From NCBI GenBank assembly GCA_950022655.1, contig OX465584.1, positions 6,271,694 to 6,335,693 of the forward strand: a stretch of DNA of 64,000 nt, read 5' to 3'. Under the pieces are notes generated by a model, which was given only the letters and a program-made list of their open reading frames with translations, did no database searches and was not told the DNA's origin. The translations under genes and the position numbers were made by a program. This DNA is from Alentia gelatinosa. Its lineage: Eukaryota > Annelida > Polychaeta > Phyllodocida > Polynoidae. How positions within the stretch are numbered: the stretch's first letter is position 1; the number at the start of each line of letters is the position of its first letter. Below are positions 29,413 to 41,757 of this stretch, piece by piece.

Positions 29413-31218
29413 TACAATATAAAGTGCATGTAATTCCAGATTACACCATAATGCCACAGCACTTTCAAGCATGGGGGTAATTCGGTGTATACTTAGGCCA
29501 GTTTCGCTGTTTTTCCGTGTTTTTGGTATGCAAAACTTTTTATGACAGTGATTTCCGATGGTAAATGAGATCACTGTGACTGATTATAAATGATTTAAAT
29601 CAAATGAATATTAAATAAACTTATTTTGAAGAACATTATTTTTAGATCTAATTTTGAATTGGACTCTTTTTTCGGAATCTCCTGCAGGAGATTCTGACAT
29701 GCCCAAAACTCAGGTTATCGAATTCCAGGCGCACTATACAATTCCTATGGATAATCCATAATCGGTGCATAGTAATATTCATATATTCTGGAAATAAAAG
29801 AGCTAGGGTAATTTGCCAATAAAATAAAATAAATAAACCTAGCAGGTTGGGTGTACAACACCCGTTATCACTTTTCGCTGTTATCAGCAGTGAAGGTTTA
29901 TGTTGGTTCTACCGTGCTTCTATACCCCCGCCCCATTACACTTCCGGTCATGCGCACTAAACGCCCACTTCCTATTCCGGCAGAAAAAGCTCAACTCCAT
30001 AAATGCTCCGTTCTCAACGTCTGTGAGTTTTTATATCTTTTTTTTTTCTCTAAGCTGAATGCGAAATAGGAATAAGCATAAATAAAGCCATCGTGGGTAT
30101 GGGACTGAAAGGATAATATTTACACGGTCATTGCCTCTGTCTCCGTCTTGGGGTTTACTAGGGACGAGAATGTGGTTGGGGGAGGGGGGGGGTCATGACA
30201 ATCGTTAATAGTGACCGTTTGGAGACGTAAGTGTCCTAAAGACATGCGATCATACACTGCGCAAAAACCACCATGTTACGGAAGTACATGTATCGGCTGT
30301 ATATTAACTTGTTTTCATATATATACGCCCATATTTCACGCCAGCGTATGAGGCGTATACAACGATTGAAGTGACAATAAAACACCATGCCAACTACTAG
30401 GTTTTTTCTATGACAATTATTCCGGATAACAGTTTTGGCGCCGATCTCGATCATGTCTATAGGACGCCTTCCATCTTTTGTCGTCCAAACTATCGTACAT
30501 TTGTCGGGTGATCTATCGTTACCTACGATTGTCCTGACTGAAAAACATCCCCCCCCTAGTTTAGATGTAATAACGGATGAGGCACGGGGAGGGTGTTTGT
30601 GGCCCCTAAGATTCGAGGTCAACTCTCGACTGCAGAGCCGTCCCAAGGCGCGAGAAAATATTATGTAAGGAGGTCAGAGTCAAGGTCGGGGATTGCTGCG
30701 AATGCAGTCATTGGCTACTCGGTCTACTGTATTCCTTATATGGAATTAAGGTAATGGGACAACACCATGGTGGGAGTGACCAATTTGTATTAAGTATTCA
30801 TAGTTTATATTTCACGATGTCCCAACCGATGTGTACTTTGTTTTGAGATAATTAGCTTCAACTCTCTGGCCAGAAAGCGATCGATCGGACCAGACCAACC
30901 CCTAAGTCGGAGGCAGGGGTTGGTTGCCAATCTAGATATTCATAATCCCATAAGAGCTGGCATAGCTTCACCTCTCAGCCGCGAGGTGTCGCCACGAGCG
31001 GTGCCCCCCACGTGACCCTGGAGGTAATGACGTCATGAGAGGTAGTTCTCGACACCACACTGAAGAGTAGGTAGACTGGAGCGGCCTCTATGGGTGGTCC
31101 TAAACACTGCGTGTGAGACACGGGTTCGACTGCTGGTATGCCAAGTGTGGCAGTGTTTAGAAGACCAGTCATACGGTGCAAACTATCATCCGAGGTGGTG
31201 TCCTTTTATATAGAACTG
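29413..31218. other. Intron 2 unique stretch
   Basis: No recognisable gene. Small GC-richer pockets at 29930-30000 and 30430-30650; the latter has open frames on both strands (minus 30236-30646, plus 30435-30668) of ordinary complexity but without any family resemblance, splice context or start signal. Confidence 0.4.
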
Positions 31219-31219
31219 C

Positions 31220-31560
31220 ATTGAGAATCGTATAAATACACAATACTCCACGAGTTTGGATGTGCCCGCATCGTCATCGAGGCGAAGCCGAGTGACGATT
31301 ATGGCACATCCAAACGAGTGGAGTATTGTCTATTTTACGATTCGAGTGTGGTTCTGGATTTATCTCACCCCTTTCTATGATGTTAGATAGTATCAGAATA
31401 CCAGAATAGCTTGAATATACCTAGCGAATCCATATGACGTCATCTCAAATTCACTACGTCACGGCCGCGGCGTAGTATTGTCACTTTACGGGGGTGATCG
31501 TTGAGTATTTTTTCCTAATGTTATTTCTATGGCGAAGCTTGTACCAGGGGTGAGATAATA
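31220..31560. mobile_element. Palindrome-plus-body element, inverted copy of the 21080 family
   Basis: Palindrome with arms AATACTCCACGAGTTTGGATG and complement, centre GAGGCGAAGCCGAGTG, followed by the body reading TTTATCTCACCCC ... CAGGGGTGAGATAA. Confidence 0.82.
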
Positions 31561-31644
31561 ACCCTTTCGCTATGTTGTATAGGACCAAATACACGCCCTT
31601 AAATACGCTGCGGATGTACCATTTTCACCCCTGTAGTAAGCTGG

Positions 31645-32110
31645 CACTTAGACTTGCTCAAGTCTTTGATTATAAACATTCATTAAATGATTAATCACAA
31701 TCATAATAAAGTTTATTTTAGTATGTATCCTTCTCTGACTGGCCCATGAATTAAAGACTTTTCCACTATGAACAGAATCTCCTGTTTATGGCCCGAAGCC
31801 GCTCCCTGTAACCCTATACTTACCTCCTACCTACCCCTCCCCTCTCCCCTCCTCCAGTTCTCTGGCTGCCTGTGTTGTCATAGCAATAAATTTCTCCTGC
31901 TCCTGACTGTGACCTGATTCAGATCAAAGTGAGGGGGAATCAATCTCCCAGCAGATATCTGACCAGAAGCCAGGATATCTGCATGGAGAGTGTTGGAATA
32001 CTGGAGCTAAACAGCGCCAGGAATCTAACACCATTGCCGATTGTACCAGTCCCTGTATCCCAGCCAGGAGAGTAGCCATAGGATGTAGGGACTGGAGTCA
32101 GTCTAGCTGG
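31645..32110. repeat. Interspersed repeat, most complete copy
   Basis: AGACTTGCTCAAGTCTTTGA start, CTGGCCCATGAATTAAAGAC middle, and GATGTAGGGACTGGAGTCAG end; copies at 16650-16900 and 22560-22825. No coding potential or terminal inverted repeat seen. Confidence 0.78.
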
Positions 32111-32284
32111 CACTATGTACGATATCCAGAGTGATGCCATTATATCACAACTCCATGATACTCCAAAGTGATCAGGATTTAACATGATAGTAATGATATT
32201 AACTATAGTATAGTTTTACATAGGCAGGGAAAATATCATAAAATAATCGCATTATTTCATTTAAAGATAGCAATAACTTAAATT

Positions 32285-32400
32285 TCGGAAATGATGCCTC
32301 GGAGCTTCGTAGCGTTCTACGCCAGGGAATGCCTCCAGGCATCACAGCGTACTATGCTTGGGAATGCCTCCAGGCATCATAGCGTAGTTAAAGGGTTAAA
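32285..32400. mobile_element. TTAA-family MITE, 3' fragment
   Basis: ATGCCTCCAGGCATCA hairpins and the end AGTTAAAGGGTTAAAG, as in 15107-15545 and 36279-36616. Confidence 0.7.
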
Positions 32401-32984
32401 GAAAAAATGCTGGTAGTTGGGTATTTTCTTAATTCTATTGATCTTTGCAAATAACTGGATAATATAAGTATCATCAGCAAATAGAAAATGCAAAAAAGGT
32501 ATGTCACGAAGCTAACTTCTATGGAAAGGGTATTTAAAGAGGATGATTGCTTAACTATCTCCCTGTAGTCATAATAGAGTTTATTCCATTTGGGAATGCA
32601 ACTGCTTTTGGAATAGGGGAAGAGATTCATGGTCCCGAGTAGAAAAGAAAAAAAATGTGTATATCATTATTTCATAGCCTCAAAGCAATTTTTTGTGCTT
32701 TCGTGGTAGAAGGGTTTAAAAGTTTTAAAAAAAACGGGTATTGAATTCTTGGTGGGGAGACGGGCCAAGCCTACGATTCACAAAAAAAACCCACAGCGAA
32801 CCCCTCTCCAATTAGTCAAAATGTCGACCGTACAAATGGCCCTCTAAATATCCGCAATATGTGACTGAAGCGGCGAAACCAGGGCACGGGGTTTTCAGAA
32901 GCTTTACGTGGACTACTAATGGGCGGCGAGGCCCGAGGACGAGCATTGATAACCGCAATGAACAGCAGACGACATTTGAAGATA

Positions 32985-33065
32985 GAGCGCGCCATTTTAC
33001 ATCGACCGAGGCGGGAAAAACGGACTGAGCCGGCCAAGATGGCCGCCTCTGAGGAGATCTATTGA
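32985..33065. promoter_or_regulatory. Promoter-like cluster (E2F- and YY1-like motifs)
   Basis: GGCGGGAAAAA (E2F-like, about 33011-33021) and CCAAGATGGCCGCC (YY1-like, about 33037-33050) lie together with GCGCGCCATTTT in a CpG-bearing pocket. No matching first exon was found. Confidence 0.3.
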
Positions 33066-33636
33066 ATACTGAATGAAGTGAAGGTAGGCTGACAAGCCCG
33101 ATCAATGAAGACAAGGTGACCTTGGGTGCTGTGAGGATTTCCTGGAGTGTGACCTTGGCGTGGAGGCGATAATCACGTGCTAAACGACGTCCGCCGTTCA
33201 CGTTGTTTCGCCTTTTTTATCTTCTTGTCCAGACTGGAGAACTATAGGCCCTATTGAGGTATCCCGTAATCCAGTCTGTTTACAAGTTCCGGTTCTCGCT
33301 GGTTGCCGGCGTTGTATGATGACAGACCCTTGACCAGTAACCCAGAATTATCGCAGTTTAAACGGTTTTTATAAATATTCAAATCGGAAATCCAATATAT
33401 CAGAAATGGAAATTTCAGCTATTTCTACATACAGATCCGAAATAATATTCAGGTTCTCCAAATATAAATGGGAAAACGATAGTTCATGTGGTCGTGGTCT
33501 GCCCAGCCAGCCACCAGCGGAACTTGTATTTACCCTGGGCGATAATAGGGTATAGGTGTATAAGTAGGTTGACACTACCACCACTGGCTTGACAATCTAC
33601 AGTCGCCACGTATTGAGTCGTCTAATGTCAACACCA

Positions 33637-34223
33637 GGGACCTGTTTCACTAGTTTCGTGCCATGTCTAGATGGTGTCTAGATGGTGTGTCCGGTTTCAT
33701 AAGAACTAGACATTAGACTTTGTTGTGTCCATTCTCTCTTGCACTGTTGGTGCCGCTTTTCAAATCTGTCTAACACTTTTATCACAAAACTAGTGAAACA
33801 GGTCCATGATGTGTAGATTTGTCTAATTCTTATGTTTGGGGTCTGACTTTTCCTAAGGGCAGCTACTTGTGTTGTCACGAAACTAGACAACCCCAATGTC
33901 TGTATGGTGTCACAGACATGTCACGAAACTAGTGAAACAGGTCAATGATGTGTAGATTTGTCTAATTCTTATGTTTGGGGTCTGTCTTTTCCTAAGGGCA
34001 GCTACTTGTGTTGTCACGAAACTAGACAACCCCAATGTCTGTATGGTGTCACAGACATGTCACGAAACTAGTGAAACAGGTCAATGATGTGTAGATTTGT
34101 CTAATTCTTATGTTTGGGGTCTGTCTTTTCCTAAGGGCAGCTACTTGTGTTGTCACGAAACTAGACAACCCTAATGTCTGTATGGTGTCACGGACATGTC
34201 ACGAAACTAGTGAAACAGGTCCC
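33637..34223. mobile_element. GGACCTGTTTCACTAG MITE, copy 3, internally triplicated
   Basis: GGGACCTGTTTCACTAGTTT to ACTAGTGAAACAGGTCCC with the ~139-bp right half present three times. Each internal junction reads CAGGTCAATGATG rather than the external CAGGTCCC. Confidence 0.92.
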
Positions 34224-34559
34224 AGGTAAAGTTACTAGACCGTGATCATTAAACTATCCCGACGATGGGCAATGCTTCCCTGTGAGCTGTCACATCGCAG
34301 GTCGACTTGGACCGCAAAGAACCAAAGACCTTTCAACCCAAACCAAGACTCCAACACACATACACAGTAAGTAAGCATTTATTCACCATATTGTGATGCT
34401 GCTTGATACTTAGCCAAAACTAGGCGCAAATAGAATGTTCATCATTGATGAAGGAGCGTGCAATTGTATATGAATAATAATTAAAAGGTTTGGGTTACAT
34501 TCAGTCTATGGATAGTTTTCTGTAACCTAATGGAAGCCAGTCAACCTACTATTTCTGCA

Positions 34560-35160
34560 ACCACCTGAGTATAGGATAGAAAAATATCAAGGTCAAGCAC
34601 CAATTGGTAAATGATTTATTTCGGTCTCTAGTGATTCGTCATGGTCAGCTGAGCATGCTTCTAAGACCCTGAGACACTGGCACCCTGCTCCTTTCACATT
34701 ATCGCAGTGGATAGCTCGCAGATAGTGATGGGATAGTTTTCTGGCAGCACGCTGAAAGTGTATGCGACCACTCTAACCTTTAAGTCTCTAGATGATGTAT
34801 TTAGCGCGTGCAAGCACGCTCTAACTAGGTACCTCACATATGGGGCGGGTACAATCAACCATAGTTGAATAACCCTGACCCAACTACTAAAATAGTACGG
34901 AAAAGCCTGCACTCAGTGAGAACCCAAGTATGCTCCAAAAATATCAAGGTCGAGAGCAACAGTGGGTCAATGAGGTATTTCGGTCTCTAGTGATTGGTCA
35001 TGACACTGGTACTCTGCTCCTTTCACACTATCACAGCGGATAGCACGCAGATAGTGAAGGGATATTTTTCTGGCAGCAAGCTGAAAGTGTATGTGACCAC
35101 TCTAACCTCTTGATCTCTTGGTGATGTATATAGGCGTGCGAGCACACTCTAATAACAACA
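34560..35160. repeat. Direct duplication of a ~250-bp repeat
   Basis: TATCAAGGTC through GCAAGCACGCTCTAA at 34585-34820 and 34935-35155; another copy at 54035-54245. Confidence 0.85.
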
Positions 35161-35214
35161 AAGCATGGACAAATATCTGTCCAGCGTTTATGCTGGAGAC
35201 ACACCAAGCGAGAA

Positions 35215-35385
35215 AAGCAGCGAGTTCCGTAATCGCCAACACAAAATGGCCTATATGTGAGCTATTATTTCATAATTCACCTGATCATTGATTCCAAGAT
35301 GTTAAATTTTAGGCAGGAAATATTCCTATGAAAAAATATCTCACATACACGCCATTTTGTGTTGGCGATTCCAGAGATCGCTGCC
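35215..35385. repeat. Inverted repeat, ~40-bp arms
   Basis: AATCGCCAACACAAAATGGC and TATGTGAG at 35232-35272 are complementary to 35338-35372 (CTCACATACACGCCATTTTG onward). Possibly a small foldback element. Confidence 0.8.
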
Positions 35386-35479
35386 TTCACTCGCTTGCTG
35401 TGTCCCCGGTATTACGCTAGACGGCTATCATAGTCGGCGATTCTTGAACTTTTTGCGGTAGAGATTGTGAAATCGAACA

Positions 35480-35850
35480 CCAACTGATGGCTACAGTTGT
35501 CACATTTTTAGTCATCTAGAGTAAATGCCAAGTTAGGGCATCACCTGGTAACTATTTGCCTGATGATCTACAGTTGCCATGTATTTAGTCGTCTAGTGTA
35601 AACACCTGGTTAGGGCATCACCTGACGACTATTGGCCTGACGATCTACAGTAGCCATGTATCTAGTCGTCTAGTGTAAACGCCGGGTTAGGGCATCACCT
35701 GACGACTATTGCCCTGACGATCTACAGTCGCCACGTATTTAGTCGTCTAGTGTAAACGCCAGGTTAGGGCACCACTTGACGACTATTTGCCTGACGATCT
35801 ACAGTCGCCACGTATTTAGTCGTCTAGTGTGAACGCAAGGTTAGGCGACA
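35480..35850. repeat. ~79-bp minisatellite beside the exon 2 donor
   Basis: About five copies containing GACGATCTACAGTCGCCACG and GTCGTCTAGTGTAAACGCC. The last copy decays about 20-30 nt from the exon 2 donor. Single related words occur at 33595-33635 and 41150-41180. Confidence 0.9.
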
Positions 35851-35879
35851 CGATGAGGCTGAAGCTGAAAGTTGTTTAC

Positions 35880-35995
35880 CTGAGTCGATGTCTCTGAAGG
35901 GGCACTCCCACAGGTGACTTTGTAAAGCACTTCTCGGTCCTTGAAACGTACATCCAACATCGCACTTGACGCATGTCGTAATGGCGCCTCGACAT
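35880..35995 (-). CDS. LNX: LNX-like exon 2: second TRAF-type zinc finger
   Basis: Reads CRGAITTCVKCDVGCTFQ, then GPRSALQSHLWECPFRD. The pattern C-x3-C-x11-H-x3-C is a TRAF-type zinc finger, and the leading Cys completes the previous finger across the intron. Acceptor tatttcag at 35996-35998, donor gtaaac at 35879-35874. It starts by finishing Arg (AG|A) and ends phase 1 (G), which joins to exon 3 (GC) as Gly. The linker to PDZ1 is then only about ten residues, shorter than in vertebrate LNX1, where an NPxY-containing stretch lies here. A phase 1-1 exon in the 20-kb intron could still supply it. A 79-bp minisatellite starts about 20-30 nt inside the following intron. Confidence 0.93.
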
Positions 35996-36278
35996 CTGAA
36001 ATACACATCAACCAGTTAAGATACAGGGTGTGCCGAAAAAATGTACGAATGATATAGTAGAATTGTCTTTGAGGCCTGAGTGAAAGAAAATGTGTCGTTG
36101 GTGTAAGAATTTTTGACGATACGATACCCTTGAATTTCGCAGAAGGTGTGGTATAAGAAATAATTTATTTATAAATGATGAAGTAGTGGAAAACACAAAA
36201 AAAACCCAGACACAGTTGATTTCTTTTAAATACACTTGTATTACAACCAATATGACAATGTTGTGGTGATGTGGGGTA

Positions 36279-36616
36279 TTAACCCTTTAAGGACGAATGA
36301 TGCCTTGAGGCATCAACCAGCCCAGGCCGAATGATGCCTCAAGGCATCATTTCACTTAAACCTATAAAATCGTTTCTGGCAAGAAAATAATTTATCAATT
36401 TACATGAAATCTTCAGAAAATGTAGGTATAATATCAAAAGTAATATTAGTAAGCTAAATTAAGTTAAATATTATTGATTACCAATAACATCACGTGATGG
36501 AACATCAAATTAGGACTTTATGCAAAATGTGTTCGTCCTTTAGGGATATTCACAATCACTAAGACCCGTCCTTATGGGGACAGCTCTGCCACAGGTGGCC
36601 GTCCTTAAAGGGTTAA
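36279..36616. mobile_element. TTAA-flanked MITE, intact copy
   Basis: TTAA at both ends, left TTAACCCTTTAAGGACGA and right CGTCCTTAAAGGGTTAA, 338 bp, internal hairpins ATGCCTTGAGGCAT and ATGCCTCAAGGCAT. piggyBac-type mobilisation inferred. Confidence 0.88.
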
Positions 36617-36841
36617 AGGTGGACACGACGTTTCGTGCTAATCAATAGCATCCATTTGTTGTCCTGTAGGACACCTTAAGAGCAGATGTCAAATTCATTT
36701 TTCATGCTGTAAATCTCATTATATGCTAATGATCAACTCGTTTGTGAGAAACATTATACCGTTAGAACTGATATACAGGGACTGCACCACTCGGCCTGCG
36801 TGTCTCAGACATACCACTGCATCGCTAGATGTGTATCATTG

Positions 36842-37125
36842 TTTATCTTACCCCTAATAAAAAACGCCATAGGCTTAACATGGGATTTTGTTTATTTCAC
36901 GGGTGTGACATAAAGTGTTGTTTATGCCACTAATTCTGATACTGACAAAATATGGAAACGGGGTAGGATAAAATCTAGACGCCACTCGTTTGAGTTTGAG
37001 CTTATTTATGCCACTCATTTTGTTGGCTCCGTAATGTCACTCGTCTTCGACTCGTGAAATTATGGAGCCAAAAAAATGTGTGGCATAAATAAACTGAGAC
37101 TCAAACTCATGACGTCTCTTGATAG
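36842..37125. mobile_element. Palindrome-plus-body element, copy 2 of the TTTATGCCACT pair
   Basis: Near-identical to 25025-25315, including the TTATTTATGCCACTCAT arm word also present in the body. Confidence 0.85.
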
Positions 37126-37143
37126 TATCAACGGTTATATGTT

Positions 37144-37435
37144 AAAGAAGAAACCAATAAGTTTTGGTCAAAGTCATCGTTCTCTACCAGTTTGATGTGG
37201 AGTGATATGAACGAGGCAACAGCTGAGTGTGTATCACATAACATTCTAACAACTTGGAGAATGACTTCTTTGACCAAAATGAGTTGCTTTATGTATCTAT
37301 CTCACCTCTGTACACACTACAAGAATGGATGATGTACATGATATAGACCGTGGGGAACAGACTGCAATACCTGTAGGGGCATGGAGAACGATTTCCCAAT
37401 GTTAAGCCGCTGGGACAAAAATATCAGGGGTGAGG
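37144..37435. mobile_element. Palindrome-plus-body element, copy of 1098-1385
   Basis: Same order of palindrome and ATCTCACC body. It follows the element at 36842-37125 almost directly, so two subfamilies sit next to each other. Confidence 0.78.
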
Positions 37436-38289
37436 GTGAAACTCCGTAATGAACAATTATTCTGACGCTCACGACTACTTTTATGCGTACCCTCAATGGA
37501 TTTAGTTAATTGGATAAACAACCGAGATAATAACATTTTGATGTGTGTAGTCTTAGGCATGGACATGTATTGATATTTGATTCTTTTGCCATTTCCAAAT
37601 TCTATTTTTCTGGTGTTTGAAATTATTACTTATTGAACGAAGGTAAAATATCAACAATGTGCATATTCAGTTATGTAAGTTAAATGCAACGAGGCCTTGA
37701 GGCATCAACTGGCCAAGGGCAAATGATGCCTTGAGATAACTACGACGTTGAGTATGTTGGGAAATGATGCCGGTGTGAGCAGTCTAACCTCTAGATGACG
37801 TATATATATATATCACTATATAACCTCGCTTATGTATATATAAATTAAGCCAATGATCTACCTTTAATTATTCACTGCGTTAACAGAGCAGCTCGCATCA
37901 GCTCACGTCATTGTTATGTATCTAGGGGTATCTGATGCGGTATCTAAGGTGTCATGGTGACGAACACTACTCTAACGGTTTATTCCGCTGCTGTTTACCC
38001 TATCTACAACACATGTTTTAATCTTACCTCGATATATAACTAATTATTTTAATCTTAGTTGTGTATATTTTCGATGTGTAGGACTGGGGTTTGTCCAAAT
38101 GTATAAATGAATAAACCCTGTTTTATTAATATTTTCCGCCAAACTATCGTTCTCTTCTATTTATTGCTAGATTAAGATTCACTCATATTAATATCTTTGG
38201 CTATAATATTATATGAGCACATGATCACTTCCTTCTTCATCCCTTTGAAACCAAATAACGGCGTCCTGTCTCTAAACCGCCGATCTAGA

Positions 38290-38600
38290 TTACTGACCTC
38301 GAGCCAACCTCGCCATGACCTTGGCGTGACCTTGGTGACGGTGGCGCCGTCTGGTGACAGGTCTTGTTAATCAGACACGAGCGGCGACAAAAACCCAGAC
38401 GTCGAAACGTCGTTAGCGCCGAGAAATTGGCCCCTTGGTGCCCAGCCAGCGCCTAATACGGGTCGGAACTGCCCCCGCCGCGCCCGCACGCCGCCAGGGG
38501 AGCCACCGGGGGCGCCCCGCCGTTTACTGCACTTCATGCATCACCTTTTAAGTCGAAGATCAGAGGCTGCCGGGAGGTGGCGCTAGGTGTGACCCGACAC
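38290..38600. promoter_or_regulatory. GC-rich island with TGACCTTG pair and CTCF-like motifs
   Basis: ATGACCTTGGCGTGACCTTGG (38315-38335) has two extended nuclear-receptor half-sites; CGCCAGGGGAGCCACC and GGGAGGTGGCGCTAGG resemble CTCF cores. It is the most GC-rich patch in intron 1, 2.3 kb upstream of exon 2. Confidence 0.35.
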
Positions 38601-38649
38601 TATGATGTGGCGCTGTGTTACAAACCTAGTTACAAGTCGCAACGTGGTC

Positions 38650-40070
38650 GGGATATAAAGCGGGATTCTTGTACCTCACAGGGTTCAAGGTGAGATTCTG
38701 TTCCTTGTTTAGTGGAATTCAAACGATAGGATTCATGTACCTCACAGGGTTCAAGGTGAGATTCTGTTCCTTGTTTAGTGGAATTCAAACGATGGGATTC
38801 GTGTTCCTCACAGGGTTCAAGGTGAGATTCTGTTCCTTGTTTAGTGGAATTCAAACGATGGGACTCATGTACCTCACAGGGTTCAAGGTGACATTCTGTT
38901 TCTTGTTAAGTGGGATTCAAACGATGGGATTCGTGTTCCTCACAGGGTTCAGAATCTCATAAGATTCTGTTCGGTTCTAGGGGTAAATGTCGCCAACAAT
39001 CACAAGGGAAAACATGTCTCAGGGAAACAGAACCCTACAATTCTTTCCAACGCTGTTACCACCGGGGGAGAGCGAACGAAAAGATTTTTCACGATGGGAT
39101 TCATGTACCTCACAAATCCCATCGTGTGAATCCCACTTCAAGTGGGATTCAAACGATGGGATTCATGTACCTCACAGGGTTCAAAATCTCATGAGATTCT
39201 GTTCCTTGTTAAGTGGGATTCAAGCGATGGGATTCATGTACCTCACAGGGTTCAAGGTGAGATTCTGTTCCTTGTTAAGTGGGATTCAAACGATGGGATT
39301 CATGTACCTCACAGGGTTCAAAATCTCATGAGATTCTGTTCCTTTTTAAGTGGAATTCAAGCGATGGGATTCATGTACCTCACAGGGTTCAAAATCTCAT
39401 GAGAATCTCTTCCTTGTTAAGTGGGATTCAAACGATGGGATTTATGTTCCTCACAGGGTTCAAAATCTCATGAGATTCTGTTCCTTTTTAAGTGGAATTC
39501 AAGCGATGGGATTCATGTTCCTCACAGGGTTCAAAATCTCATGAGATTCTGTTCCTTGTTAAGTGGGATTCAAACAATGGGATTCGTGTACCACACAGTG
39601 TTCAAAATCTCATGAGATTCTGTTCCTTGTTAAGTGGGATTCAAGATATGGGATCCATGTACCTCACAGGGTTCAAAATCTCATGAGATTCTGTTCCTTT
39701 TTAAGTGGAATTCAAACGATTGTATTCGTGTTCCTCACAGGGTTCAAATCTCATGAGATTCTGTTCCTCGTTAAGTGGGATTCAAACGATGGGATTCTTG
39801 TACCTCTTGTACCTCACAGGGTTTGAGGTGAGATTCTGTTCCTTTTTAAGTGGAATTCAAACGATTGTATTCATGTACCTCACAGGGTTCAAAATCTCAT
39901 GAGATTCTGTTCCTTGTTTAGTGGGATTTAAACGATGGGATTCATGTGCCTCACAGGGTTCAAAATCTGTTCCTTGTTAGTTGGGATTCAAACGATGGGA
40001 TTCATGTAACTCACAGGGTATAAAATCTCATGAGATACTGTTCCTTGTTAAGTGGAATTCCAACGGTGCA
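38650..40070. repeat. 71-bp minisatellite, about nineteen copies
   Basis: Unit holds GGGATTCATGTACCTCACAG and GGTTCAAAATCTCATGAGAT. A short non-repeat piece (38960-39090) inside it matches the interior of the MITE at 55612-56138, showing the array grew from that element's end. Period 71 rotates reading frame, so the many open frames are artefacts. Confidence 0.94.
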
Positions 40071-40464
40071 GTTTTTATATAAATCTTTTTTACTATTAGA
40101 CTTCAATGTCCGTCGTTGTCCTGTCAAATATAGCACTATCCATATCTATTAGACTCAAGCTGAAGGCAGCGACTGCGGCAGTAGAGAGGTTGAGGGGTCA
40201 ACCCATGTCTCTGTTAGTAAAAATCATTCCCCAAGATTGGCCATCCCCTATCTACAGTCAGGAACCACCGACGGACCTCTGCTACTGCTAATGCAAAATA
40301 GGCTATTAAGAGAACACAGAACATCTACACCGTTTTGGTTGGCCATTGGAACAAGGGCCTTCAGGGATCAGTCGACATGATGAGGAATCCAATGAAGACT
40401 TTTGGACGAATGTCCAATCTGATTATTTAAACTGGCGGAATGCTACCATTGCCCATTACACAGC

Positions 40465-40855
40465 TGATTTATTATCCATTGAAAATGCATTGAAAATGTA
40501 TGGGGACTTAACCACGATCCATTGTATAATTCCTGTCAGGTACCATAACTGTGGTATACGGATTCAAATCTGTGGTATACAGTCTCAAAACCATGGTATA
40601 CAGGAAAAATAGTCCCTTTTGCTATACAGCAAAGAAATAGTTCCTATCGTTATACCCTTTACTATGGCAATTACTAGGTTTAATTCATTCGAAAAGATGG
40701 ATAATAAATACAACAAACGATGGTTATGTGGACAGGCGGCTCTGTAAACCACTCGAGGTTGACTACGTAATACACTCGCTAAAGCTCGTGTATTACTACG
40801 CGTCAACCATTGATGGTTTACGGCCGCCTGTCCACAAAACCATCGTTTATTGTCT
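40465..40855. mobile_element. Palindrome-plus-body element, copy of 15715-16112
   Basis: Same body and palindrome, with arm word TGTAAACCACTCG and body word CATGGTATACAGG now diverged. Confidence 0.8.
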
Positions 40856-41189
40856 ATATCTTGTATCTTAAATGTCCTTAGCGGTACTGATAAATACCGT
40901 CATCAGGAAGGCATATATTATATGCCATCTTGTGGTGAGAAGGTGTATGGAGTGCAGGGTCCGCACTAGGTCTCCTTGTAAGCTCCCAAATCGCCTCCAT
41001 TTTCTCGGTCATATTCTCCATTCCTGACCAATACAACATAGTAATACGTTCCTCATTTCAATGGGGATAGATGGTCTGGTGTAAACACATGGAAGTGCTT
41101 CTTGGGTCGACGAATCTTGGTGATGATATTGCGTCATCGAGCACCACCTGATGACTATTGGATAGACATTCTACAGTCATCACCTTTTA

Positions 41190-41757
41190 GAGAAGAAACC
41201 TATGAAAGTTTAGGGTCAGAGCCCGTATACCGTCGAGTTTGAATCGTGAAATAATTCACAAGCTGAATAACATAGGGATTCAAACGAGATGCGATCAAGC
41301 TCTGACCATTGATTTTAATAGGTTTTTGAATTTATCTCACCCCTAACATTGACTAATGGGCTAAACGTTGTGACATAATCCCTCATTGAGTTTTTGTTTC
41401 TAAATACTCAACAGGTGTTGGATACGAGTACTCAATGTTAAGTCTATGGGCAAGATGATAATCGTGTATGGTACAAAAAAAATGCTATAGAGGAAACCTA
41501 AGAAGGTTAAGGCTCTGAACTTTGAAGCTTGAATTGTGTAGTAATTCACAAGGCGAAGCCACGTGAATTAAGTAGCGTTTCAAGCGAGATTGGCTCTAGC
41601 TCTGACCCTAAACTTGAATAGGTTTCTGAATGTACTAATGGGCTTACCTTTGTGACATAATATCCCATTGAGTATTTTCTCAATACTCAAAAGGTGTTTG
41701 ATACGAGTTCCCAATGTTAAGTCTATGGGGAAAAAATACCAGGGGTGAGATAAAGGT
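41190..41757. mobile_element. Two adjacent palindrome-plus-body elements
   Basis: 41190-41452 and 41467-41757 each begin GAAACCTATGAAAG or GAAACCTAAGAAGG, contain a hairpin around CGAGTTTGAATCG/CGATTCAAACTCG-type arms and end in GGGGTGAGATAA-type or related termini. Confidence 0.7.

Noticed and set aside
30236..30646. 136-codon minus frame as a gene or transposase remnant
   Set aside because: No recognisable motif, overlaps an open plus frame, and no splice or promoter support.
32812..33201. 129-codon minus frame near the E2F/YY1-like cluster
   Set aside because: Composition follows the GC pocket; no family resemblance and a second minus frame overlaps it.
38630..39902. Many overlapping plus-strand frames with MGFMYLTGFK-type repeats
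   Set aside because: 71-bp period rotates the frame; short overlapping frames are an artefact of the minisatellite.
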